Positions 1 through 7,166 of a stretch of DNA of 18,712 bases are shown here, in pieces. Source of the DNA: CAYVUI01 sp964454745. GTDB taxonomy: Bacteria; Planctomycetota; Phycisphaerae; Sedimentisphaerales; Anaerohalosphaeraceae. Within the stretch, counting starts at the first letter, position 1. Each line of letters starts with the position of its first letter. The notes under the pieces were generated by a model, which saw nothing but the letters and a program-made list of their open reading frames with translations, made no database searches and was not told the origin of the DNA. The position numbers and the translations under genes were made by a program. The DNA is taken from positions 1-18,712 of the forward strand of contig CAYVUI010000090.1 in assembly GCA_964454745.1 (NCBI GenBank), read 5' to 3'.

Positions 1-2055
1 GAGGGATTTACTCCTAAACAGATATTTGATGATCGTAGACGTCTTACCCTCGCACGTTACCCCAATAATGACTATATGAAAATTGAGGGCCCCGAGGAGA
101 AAAAGCCCAGCCAGGGCTTTCTTTATAAAGAAGGGGATCTTCAGCCGGAACAGTGGGACCTTTCCGATGCCCGGATTTTTATCTGGCAGGGCGAATTCTG
201 GTCGAGTCACTGGTTCAGCCAGGATAAAAAGATCGAGCGGGTCAACGCTGCCAAGCGTCTGCTGCGAATGGACGGGGATCAGGGCTATCCGATGACGGCC
301 GGCAATCAGTATTATATCTATAATGTACCCGAATTGATTGATATCCCCGGCGAGGCCCAGCTTAGTTACAGCCGCAAAATGATTTATATGAAACCGTTAG
401 AGGATGGATTTGAAAAACGCGAGATTGCGGTATCGACCGCGCAGTATCTTCTTCGCGTTCTTGGAACCCCGCAGAGCCTGGTGACAAACCTGCATTTTGA
501 AAACCTTGATCTTTCCATCGCCAATGAGGATGCCGTTCGGTTTGAAAATGCGAAAAAATGCTCGGTTCGTTTCTGTAAAGTGGAAAATGCGTTCAGGACA
601 GGCGTTAAAGTTGCGCTTCGGGCTGAAAAAATTGAGATTTTCGGCAATGAGATCACCCAGCACGGTTACGCTGGAGTTGAATTGTTAGGCGGCGGATATA
701 CTCTGGATTACATCAACCATAACCACCGGGTTGTCAATAACCACGTCCACCATTGCGGGCGCCTGGTCGGGCATGGATGCGGTATCTATATCTCTCAAAG
801 CGGTGACAACGAAGTGCTGCATAATGAGATCCATCACATGCCCCGTTACGGCACAGCGATGAACGGCTATCGCTTTCAGGTTCTAAAAGGCATGGTCGAA
901 GGTATGACATGGGAGAATCACTATGATTACCTGCACTCCAGGCGCAATCGTATCGCCTATAACCATATCCACCATGTCAACCTCAAAACGCAGGATACCG
1001 GTGCGATGGAATCCTGGGGCCCCGGCAGGGACAACGTGTATGACCACAACCTGATTCATGATGTCGGCAACAGTGAATTTTCGATCCAGAACGGCATCTA
1101 CGGGGACGATGCGACCGATCATTTTCTTGTAACGAACAATATCATTTACAATGTGTACGGTATGGGCTCACAGCCGGTCCTTTTCAAAGGTATCGGGACG
1201 ATTATCCGTAACAACGTACTCATTGTTAACGCACAAAACTGCAGTGCGATCCGTTCTATCGAGATGGGGGATGAGCGAAACGACAGCCTGGTTTACAGCC
1301 ACAATATTATCTATTACGAACCCTCGAACATCTCATTGCAGGATTATGGCCTTAAGCACGAATGGCAAATCCAGGTCAAGGTGCCCGGTTCGTATGAGCT
1401 TTGGGCCCAGTATGCCACGGCCCAATACTGGACAGGACGCAATCCCGGTCAATTGGATCATGTTACGAGCCTTTCGCTGGATGAGCAAAAGCCCCGGCCG
1501 GTTGATTTCGGTCTTGGGAAATTGAAGTTCGAGCAGCTTGGCTGGAATCAGTATCACTGGGCAAAAGTTGCGAGTTTTGATCTTACGCCGGGCACGCATA
1601 CACTGCGATGGCACAATCCACTTGGCGGTGGTGTCAATATCCGTCACTTTGTGTTAGCACAATCCTCAAGCTGGCAGCCAAAGGATGGCATCCGGCAGGG
1701 CGATGGTGTGTTTGTCGAAAGGGCCGATCTTTATCCCGGTGACCTGCGCTCGATTTATGAAATCACCAACGGCCTTGAAAACCGTGTAGCAATTTCGGAC
1801 CATAACCTGTATTGGAAGCATGGCGATGCCCTGTTTGTCTGGGGCAACGGCCGGCGCCTGCCTTACCACGAATGGACGCGGCTACACGGCGGGAAATATG
1901 ATGTAAATAGTGTTGTTGCTGATCCCATGTTCGTGAACCCTGCACAGCATGACTATCGGCTCAAGGCCCAGTCCCCGGCACGCAGAATCGGCATCGAGCA
2001 GATTGATACATCTCAAATTGGGCTGCTTAAAAGTTATCCGTCCCGTTTGGAGTAA
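1..2055 (+). CDS. Right-handed parallel beta-helix protein with inserted carbohydrate-binding-like domain (5' end outside window)
   Basis: Probable extracellular polysaccharide-active protein; the reaction cannot be assigned. The frame is open from base 1, so the Met codon at 76 is internal: residues 7-22, QIFDDRRRLTLARYPN, match QLFMDNVRLTRAKYPN at 414-429 of the beta-helix protein at 3429-6053. About 400 N-terminal residues, including any signal peptide, are therefore missing from view. Residues about 160-445 hold repeated N-x-I/V and H-N-x-I/H-H turns typical of PbH1 coils (for example NHVHHC, NEIHHM, NHIHHV, NLIHDV, NNIIYN). Residues about 449-556 form a separate beta-rich segment (GSYELWAQYA, GTHTLRWHNP) resembling a CBM6/CBM35-type or related sandwich. 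The chain then returns to beta-helix and ends with the common closing motif DPMFVNPAQHDYRLKAQSPA. A lyase, glycosidase or epimerase role are all possible. Confident in fold, not in substrate. Confidence 0.85.
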   Translation, partial: EGFTPKQIFDDRRRLTLARYPNNDYMKIEGPEEKKPSQGFLYKEGDLQPEQWDLSDARIFIWQGEFWSSHWFSQDKKIERVNAAKRLLRMDGDQGYPMTAGNQYYIYNVPELIDIPGEAQLSYSRKMIYMKPLEDGFEKREIAVSTAQYLLRVLGTPQSLVTNLHFENLDLSIANEDAVRFENAKKCSVRFCKVENAFRTGVKVALRAEKIEIFGNEITQHGYAGVELLGGGYTLDYINHNHRVVNNHVHHCGRLVGHGCGIYISQSGDNEVLHNEIHHMPRYGTAMNGYRFQVLKGMVEGMTWENHYDYLHSRRNRIAYNHIHHVNLKTQDTGAMESWGPGRDNVYDHNLIHDVGNSEFSIQNGIYGDDATDHFLVTNNIIYNVYGMGSQPVLFKGIGTIIRNNVLIVNAQNCSAIRSIEMGDERNDSLVYSHNIIYYEPSNISLQDYGLKHEWQIQVKVPGSYELWAQYATAQYWTGRNPGQLDHVTSLSLDEQKPRPVDFGLGKLKFEQLGWNQYHWAKVASFDLTPGTHTLRWHNPLGGGVNIRHFVLAQSSSWQPKDGIRQGDGVFVERADLYPGDLRSIYEITNGLENRVAISDHNLYWKHGDALFVWGNGRRLPYHEWTRLHGGKYDVNSVVADPMFVNPAQHDYRLKAQSPARRIGIEQIDTSQIGLLKSYPSRLE

Positions 2056-2076
2056 TATACATTCTGTGAGGATAAC
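2033..2076. repeat. 7-bp inverted repeat across the stop codon of the first beta-helix gene
   Basis: GTTATCC at 2033-2039 is mirrored by GGATAAC at 2070-2076, with 30 bases between; the TAA at 2053-2055 lies in the loop. There is no T-run after the right arm, so it does not look like an intrinsic terminator. It may be an operator pair or chance. Confidence 0.25.
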
Positions 2077-2130
2077 CCCCCTTATTTCATACGAAAAACC
2101 ACTATTTTGTAAAAAATACGATTTTTTTCA

Positions 2131-2158
2131 TTGTGTTTTCCGAGGAAATCAATAGGAT
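2131..2158 (+). promoter_or_regulatory. Possible sigma-70-type promoter for the WYL regulator
   Basis: TTGTGT at 2131-2136 and TAGGAT at 2153-2158 are separated by 16 bases and lie in the AT-rich 192-base gap between the first beta-helix gene and the regulator. The -35 match is weak and the -10 matches at four of six positions. Only the position and the AT-rich context support it. Confidence 0.22.
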
Positions 2159-2191
2159 ATTTCTAACGTTTTTTGAGTAAGAAATTAACAA

Positions 2192-2212
2192 GATAGGGAG
2201 GAACGACCTATC
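2192..2212. promoter_or_regulatory. 21-bp inverted repeat (6-9-6) in the leader of the WYL regulator, possible operator
   Basis: GATAGG at 2192-2197 and CCTATC at 2207-2212 form perfect 6-bp arms around 9 bases. The repeat sits between the possible promoter and the start codon at 2248, a usual place for an autoregulatory operator. A repeat of the same geometry but different sequence lies at 3317-3337. Binding by the WYL protein is inference. Confidence 0.35.
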
Positions 2213-2247
2213 CCCGGACAGAGACAGACAATGTACTTTTCAGCAAC

Positions 2248-3261
2248 ATGGGATCAAGCCGAATGAACAAGAAGAGACAGGACAGACTCTTTACGATTTT
2301 GACAGCGATTCAATGCAATGAAAGCTGTACGATTGAGGAACTCGCTGCACTGACAGGGACCAGTCGCCGCAGCTTGTTTCGAGACCTCAAAGTGCTTCAG
2401 GAGTTGGGACTGCGAATCGAATGGGATTCATATAATAAAAGATATGCTTTCGGGGGATATCGTTTTTCTTCTCAAAAGAGCCTTACGGAACAGCAGGCGT
2501 TTATGATTTGCCTGGCTGTATCCAAATACGAGGCCCATACGACCGGTCATGCGCTGATTTCTTTACAAGAAGCAGCCGAACAGTTGTGCGAGACGTTTGA
2601 CGAAAAAATAACGGCGGTCTGTCACAAATACAAAAGCCGTATTCTTTTTTCTTCCTGCCCTTATTCTTATGAGCAAACAAGTGATAAAATCCTGCTTGCT
2701 CTGCTTAGTGCGATCGACCGAAAACGAGTGATTCAAATTACCCTGCAAAACAGTGAGGATGAACCGAGTGTCGAGATGGTGGAGGTCTGCCCTTTCTATC
2801 TGATTGAAGACCGGCATCAGTGGTATCTCGGGGTCAAATTGTGTGATAATGAAGAGTGTCGAATTATTGCGATACATGACATTCTTTCGTTTCGTGTTCT
2901 CGACAGGGGCTTTACGGTGACAAACAGTTCCCTGCCGCAGAGGGTCTCACGCAAGTGGTCCATGGAGGACGAGGGGGAGATGTACTCCGTCAAAGTTCGT
3001 TTCTGTTCCAGTATCAGTCGTAGGGTATCAGGGATCTGCTGGCATTCTTCTCAGAAACACCATGTTCTTGAAGACGGCAGTGCGGTTCTTGCATTCGAGG
3101 TAGAAGGTCTTGATGGGATTGAATCCTGGATTCTGGGTTTCGGCCCCGATGCCGAGGTAATCGAACCGGCGGTTTTGCGTGAAAGGATTCGTGCCCGCCT
3201 GGCACAGATGCAAAAGATTTATGCCCTTAAACGGCCCTCCATCGCCCGCCGGGACGGATAA
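2248..3261 (+). CDS. WYL-domain transcriptional regulator with N-terminal HTH
   Basis: Cytoplasmic DNA-binding regulator of the YafY/WYL type, 337 residues, close to the usual family length. Residues about 8-70 form a winged helix-turn-helix (TIEELAALTGTSRRSLFRDL, then a wing ending RYAFGGYRF). A middle helical stretch leads to the WYL domain, whose signature W-Y-L is at residues 192-194 (HQWYLGVKL), followed by RIIAIHDILSFRVLDRGF. WYL domains are thought to sense small molecules or nucleic acid. The gene lies between two beta-helix genes on the same strand, with 192 bases before it and 167 after it, so it probably controls one or both. Start is uncertain: ATG 2248 has no good ribosome site, while ATG 2263 has GGGA nine bases upstream and would remove only five residues (MGSSR). 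Confidence 0.9.
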   Translation: MGSSRMNKKRQDRLFTILTAIQCNESCTIEELAALTGTSRRSLFRDLKVLQELGLRIEWDSYNKRYAFGGYRFSSQKSLTEQQAFMICLAVSKYEAHTTGHALISLQEAAEQLCETFDEKITAVCHKYKSRILFSSCPYSYEQTSDKILLALLSAIDRKRVIQITLQNSEDEPSVEMVEVCPFYLIEDRHQWYLGVKLCDNEECRIIAIHDILSFRVLDRGFTVTNSSLPQRVSRKWSMEDEGEMYSVKVRFCSSISRRVSGICWHSSQKHHVLEDGSAVLAFEVEGLDGIESWILGFGPDAEVIEPAVLRERIRARLAQMQKIYALKRPSIARRDG

Positions 3262-3316
3262 GCCTGTTTGTAACGTTTCAATTCTGCATGGAAAATCATC
3301 ACTTTTCGAGCATTTC

Positions 3317-3337
3317 TCTGCTGGTGTTTTGAGCAGA
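3317..3337. promoter_or_regulatory. 21-bp inverted repeat (6-9-6) upstream of the CBM9/beta-helix operon, possible operator or weak terminator
   Basis: TCTGCT at 3317-3322 and AGCAGA at 3332-3337 are perfect 6-bp arms around a 9-base loop. It ends five bases before the possible -35 at 3343. Only three T residues follow, so a terminator for the WYL gene would be weak; an operator fits its place better. The arms do not match the repeat at 2192-2212 in sequence. Confidence 0.3.
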
Positions 3338-3342
3338 TTTGA

Positions 3343-3371
3343 TTGGACATTTTGGCGGAATCTGGTAAGGT
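3343..3371 (+). promoter_or_regulatory. Possible promoter of the beta-helix/URO-D operon with extended -10
   Basis: TTGGAC at 3343-3348 is 17 bases from TAAGGT at 3366-3371, which is preceded by TGG (extended -10 form). It lies about 55 bases upstream of the start codon at 3429. The -35 matches well (TTG.AC-like), the -10 matches only at three positions. Confidence 0.28.
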
Positions 3372-3428
3372 ATTCATTCGTTTATCAATACAGGTTACGA
3401 GTCAACTATCAGATAATGAGGTGTAACG

Positions 3429-6053
3429 ATGAAAAATCCTTGGATTGTATCCCGCTTGTTGGTTCCTTGTGCGGTGATTCTTATTCTTTTGGGGTCAGCT
3501 TTTGCAGGACAGTGGCCCAAAGAGATTCACGTTTACAAAGGCAAAACGCCTGTGCTCGACGGTGTGCTCTCTGAGGGGGAATATGACGACGCTGTAGCCT
3601 TTAACAGCCGCGGCTGGAATCCCACGTTCAATCCTGTAACCGATGAAGAGGATGTGTTCCTCGAGGGCTGGGTGAAACACGATGGAGAAAATTTTTATTT
3701 CGCGTTTCGCGTCCATGATGACAAGCTGTATGGAATCGATACTCCGCGATGGGTCCCGGAGGAATTTCCCCATGTTCATGAACTTAGCCGCAGGGGGTTT
3801 CCATGGTTTGGTGACGGGATTGAAGTACTGATTAACGCTTCATACCAGTGGGATCAGCAGGACGACGATAATAATCATGGAACGCCCGGCGCGTGGCAGA
3901 TGGTGTGTAATGCGACCAAGTCCCGCCTGGGCGGTGTCGGCAAGGGCGGCCTGATGGAAGGGGAGCCGCGTGCGGAACTTGCTGCGTGGAATACGTATCA
4001 GCGATGGATCCTCAACGGTGATATGAAGGCAGAAGTCAGCATGCACGCTCAGGAACATTCTTTTGTGATCGAGTGGATGATTAAGGCCGATCCCTGCCTG
4101 GAGGTTCAGCCGGGGGTTACCTGGAATCCTTCACTAGGTATTGTGCCGATGGGGCTCAATCTCGCCGTGCAGGATGCGGATACACCTGAAGAAGGGGAAG
4201 GCAATTTCGGCAACTTTGACCATGAGAACTGGTGGAGCGGTGAGGGCTTTAAACGTACCTGGCTCAAGCAGTTCGGGACGATGTTTGTTCATCCGGGCGA
4301 AAAGCCCCGCGAGATTCATATCGGCCCCGGCGGCAATGATGCCAACGCAGGTACGGCGGATGCGCCCGTATTATCGATAAAAGGTGTAAAGAAGGTACTT
4401 GCCTCTATCGCTAAAGAGCAAAAGGCTGCGGATGTACTTGTCATTCTCCACCCTGCAAAATACAGCGTTACCGAGCCGATTGAAATTACACCTAAGATGC
4501 TCATAAATGATGTCAAGGTTACGGTTCGTCCCTTCCCCGGATATGAATGGAATGGTCAGCGGGCTGTGATTTCAGGCGGCAGGGAAATTGCCGGCTGGGA
4601 ATATGACAAATCGAAAGATCTGTACCATGCGAGGGTTTCTCCCGCGATGAGGGCAAAGGGATTTCGTCAATTATTTATGGACAACGTCCGGTTGACACGT
4701 GCGAAATACCCTAATGATATGAATGCGAATTTTACCGTGGCGACGGCCGAAAAGGATCAGAAGCATTTTACCCTGAAAGAGCCAATCACGGGGATGGATG
4801 TAACCGGCGCCGAGATGGTTTCGCTGCATCACTGGTCGATTGCCCGCGGTGTCGTGGAAAAAGCCCAGGGTGATTCGATTATTACCCGGACCCCGATGGG
4901 CTGGACGGGTACTCCCTGGTACTGCCTGACCAATCCCAAGGATCGAGTGTTTTTTGAGGACAAGCTTGCGTTTCTCGATGTTCCCGGTGAGTGGTATTTT
5001 GACCAGGATGCCGGCGTGGTCTATGTAAAACTCGAAGAGGGGCAAAACCCTGCCGATCACAATTTTATCGTTGCCAGTATTGATCAGCTTGTGGTATTGA
5101 AAGGCCAAAAGGATAAGCCCGTTGAAAATGTTCGTTTTGAGTATATCGATTTTGAATACGCAGGCTGGCAACTGCCGGACCGTGGTTATGCGGGCCTCCA
5201 GGCGGCTTATACCGGAACGGGTTTTAAGACCGAGCCGACGTATGGGCTGCCGCTGACGGTACATCTCGAATATGCGAAGAACTGCGCGTTTCGCCTGTGC
5301 CGTTTCAGCCATTTTGGAGCCAACGGTCTTGGAATGACCGCGGGCTGTCAGAATAACGAAATTGCCGGGTGCGAATTTAATGACATTGGTGCCAATGCCG
5401 TGTTGGTTGGTTGGCGGGCCAAAGAGGATACCGGCCCGCGCAAATGGTTCGAGAATGATTGGGCCGACTCCACGGATGCCCCGGCCTTTAATTCCGTCAA
5501 CAACTGCTATGTTCACGACTGCGGGGCCATCTCGTACGGCGCGGTGGGTATCTTTGTGGCCTTTAGCCCGGATACCCAAATCCGTCACAACCTGGTTACC
5601 CGCATGCCGTACACCGGTATCAGCATTGGTTTCCGCTGGGATACCGACTGGACGACGCAGGAGCGATGCCTGCTGGAATACAACCATGTCTTCGATGTCA
5701 TGAATGTCCTTGCCGACGGCGGGGCGGTCTACCTGCTCGGTCTCCAGGAAGGTACGGTGGTAAACAACAACCTGCTTCATGCCGTCAACCGGGCCGAGTT
5801 TACGCACGGTTCGCACAACAATGGTATTTTCTTCGACGAGGGCAGTAAGGGCTATCTCGTCTCAAACAATATTATCTATGACACGGATCACGATCCGATT
5901 CGATTCAACCAGAGTAAGAAAGAAACACATGAGTGGGATAACAACTTCTTTGGCGTCAGTCCTGTGGATGTATGTTTCCCATGGGATCGGGCTGCTCAGG
6001 CGGGCGTGGAGCCTGCTTATCGTTTCAAAGTACTCGGTTGTGAAAAGAAGTAA
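3429..6053 (+). CDS. Secreted protein with N-terminal CBM9-like domain and C-terminal parallel beta-helix
   Basis: Probable exported polysaccharide-binding and -cleaving protein, 874 residues. Residues 1-26 are a signal peptide: K2 and R9, then hydrophobic LLVPCAVILILLG, with a likely cut after SAFA (26/27). Residues about 35-285 resemble a CBM9-like fold: PVLDGVLSEGEYDDAVAF, FYFAFRVHDDKL, GDGIEVLIN and FVIEWMIKA are its usual conserved strands. From 294, REIHIGPGGNDANAGT opens a beta-helix module of the DUF1565/pectate-lyase-like type, with the RAKYPN motif at 424-429 and PbH1 coils at about 560-850 (NNEIAGCEF, NCYVHDC, YNHVFDV, NNLLHAV, SNNIIYD). The start is well supported by GAGGTG seven bases before ATG. 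It is related to the truncated protein at 1-2055 but lacks that protein's inserted sandwich. The next gene begins immediately after the stop. Substrate and catalytic residues cannot be read from sequence alone. Confidence 0.88.
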   Translation: MKNPWIVSRLLVPCAVILILLGSAFAGQWPKEIHVYKGKTPVLDGVLSEGEYDDAVAFNSRGWNPTFNPVTDEEDVFLEGWVKHDGENFYFAFRVHDDKLYGIDTPRWVPEEFPHVHELSRRGFPWFGDGIEVLINASYQWDQQDDDNNHGTPGAWQMVCNATKSRLGGVGKGGLMEGEPRAELAAWNTYQRWILNGDMKAEVSMHAQEHSFVIEWMIKADPCLEVQPGVTWNPSLGIVPMGLNLAVQDADTPEEGEGNFGNFDHENWWSGEGFKRTWLKQFGTMFVHPGEKPREIHIGPGGNDANAGTADAPVLSIKGVKKVLASIAKEQKAADVLVILHPAKYSVTEPIEITPKMLINDVKVTVRPFPGYEWNGQRAVISGGREIAGWEYDKSKDLYHARVSPAMRAKGFRQLFMDNVRLTRAKYPNDMNANFTVATAEKDQKHFTLKEPITGMDVTGAEMVSLHHWSIARGVVEKAQGDSIITRTPMGWTGTPWYCLTNPKDRVFFEDKLAFLDVPGEWYFDQDAGVVYVKLEEGQNPADHNFIVASIDQLVVLKGQKDKPVENVRFEYIDFEYAGWQLPDRGYAGLQAAYTGTGFKTEPTYGLPLTVHLEYAKNCAFRLCRFSHFGANGLGMTAGCQNNEIAGCEFNDIGANAVLVGWRAKEDTGPRKWFENDWADSTDAPAFNSVNNCYVHDCGAISYGAVGIFVAFSPDTQIRHNLVTRMPYTGISIGFRWDTDWTTQERCLLEYNHVFDVMNVLADGGAVYLLGLQEGTVVNNNLLHAVNRAEFTHGSHNNGIFFDEGSKGYLVSNNIIYDTDHDPIRFNQSKKETHEWDNNFFGVSPVDVCFPWDRAAQAGVEPAYRFKVLGCEKK

Positions 6054-7166
6054 ATGAAAGGTAAAGTGGTTATGGAAGATTCGAAAAAGGCGATTGATGG
6101 TTTGCTGGGCCGCGGCGATCTGACGCGCATGGGCTTTTATGAACTGATCTGGGCGGATACGCTTAGAGCCTGGGCCGAGCAGGGATATCCCAAAGACGAA
6201 AAAGGTGAGCCGGTCGAGCCGACCGAGTTCCTGGATATGGACATGTTCAGTGCCGGCGGCTGGTTTGATACGCTCCCGATTCGCGGCCATGAAGAAATTG
6301 TGGACGAAACGGATGAATGGGTCGTCCGGCGTAACGGCGCGGGGGCAGCCCTTAAATTCTGGAAGAATCGTTCCGGCGTGCCGGAGCATATTGATTTTCG
6401 CATGACGTCACGCGAGGTGTGGGAGCGGGATTACCGCAATTACCTGCTCGAACTGGACCCGCAGCGTATGGATGTAGAGGCCACGAAAAAGAACCTCCAG
6501 CAGCAGCGGGAAAAGGGCCGCTGGGCATTTTATGGGAATATCCATATCTTCGAAAGCATGCGGCAGAGTATGGGCGATGTCTGCCTGTATGAATCCGTGC
6601 TGCTCGATCCCGACTGGATTCATGACTACAATCGGGTGTATACTGACTTTTTCAAGACGCATTTTACCTATCTCTTTGAGTGGGCCGGTGTGCCGGACGG
6701 CATCTGGATGTACGAGGATATGGGTTACCGCGGCGCGTCATTTTGTTCGCCGGAGGTTTACGACAAGCTTGTTTTTCCCTATTACCGCGAGATGGTGGAG
6801 TTTTTTCACGGCTATGACCTGCCGGTGATTTTGCATTCATGCGGATTTGTGGAGAAGCTGGTGCCGTACTTTATCGATATCGGTTTTGATGGACTCAATC
6901 CCATGGAGGTCAAGGCCGGGTGTGATGTTGTTCGTATCGCGAAGCAGTACGCGAAGGATTTGCTGTTTTGCGGCGGGATGGATATCCGGATCTTTGAAAA
7001 AGGCGACCGCGATGAGATCCGTAAAGAGGTGATTCGGCTGACGGAAGAGATGAAGCGTGCCGAGGCCCGGTTTGTCTTCGCTACCGACCATTCGGTTTCG
7101 CTGGGTGTGACGTATGACAACTACCGCCTCGCGCTGGATACTTATCGCGAGCACATGTACTATTGA
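6054..7166 (+). CDS. Uroporphyrinogen decarboxylase (URO-D) superfamily protein, probably methyltransferase-like rather than HemE
   Basis: Cytoplasmic TIM-barrel protein of the URO-D superfamily, 370 residues. This superfamily contains true HemE and the cobalamin methyltransferases MtaA/MtbA/CmuA. Visible are EDMGY (221-225), HSCGFVEKLVPYF (261-273), GLNPMEVKAG (280-289) and CGGMD (306-310). The H-x-C at 261/263 matches two zinc ligands of the methyltransferase branch, but the segment that usually carries the third ligand, Cys, reads ATDHSV (343-348). HemE hallmarks such as the N-terminal R-Q-A-G-R-Y are absent, so a haem role is unlikely. ATG 6054 directly follows the TAA of the beta-helix gene, implying translational coupling. 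ATG 6072 is an alternative, with AAAGG about ten bases upstream. The 3' end overlaps the convergent glycosyltransferase gene by 7 bases. Methyl transfer on a glycan-derived substrate is inference from context. Confidence 0.85.
   Translation: MKGKVVMEDSKKAIDGLLGRGDLTRMGFYELIWADTLRAWAEQGYPKDEKGEPVEPTEFLDMDMFSAGGWFDTLPIRGHEEIVDETDEWVVRRNGAGAALKFWKNRSGVPEHIDFRMTSREVWERDYRNYLLELDPQRMDVEATKKNLQQQREKGRWAFYGNIHIFESMRQSMGDVCLYESVLLDPDWIHDYNRVYTDFFKTHFTYLFEWAGVPDGIWMYEDMGYRGASFCSPEVYDKLVFPYYREMVEFFHGYDLPVILHSCGFVEKLVPYFIDIGFDGLNPMEVKAGCDVVRIAKQYAKDLLFCGGMDIRIFEKGDRDEIRKEVIRLTEEMKRAEARFVFATDHSVSLGVTYDNYRLALDTYREHMYY

Noticed and set aside
3462..3476. Lipoprotein signal (LVPC) in the second beta-helix protein
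   Set aside because: Proline before the cysteine does not fit a lipobox, the cysteine is in the middle of the hydrophobic stretch, and SAFA-G at 23-27 is a good signal peptidase I site.
4671..5816. 381-codon open frame on the - strand opposite the second beta-helix gene
   Set aside because: It lies wholly inside a well-supported + strand gene with signal peptide, CBM9-like and PbH1 motifs; its own translation shows no recognisable domain and no ribosome site.
5862..6389. 175-codon - strand frame across the beta-helix/URO-D junction
   Set aside because: It spans the ends of two real + strand genes, and has no domain or start signal.
6054..7166. Annotation as haem-pathway HemE
   Set aside because: The N-terminal arginine motif of true uroporphyrinogen decarboxylase is absent, no other haem gene is near, and H-x-C points to the methyltransferase branch.
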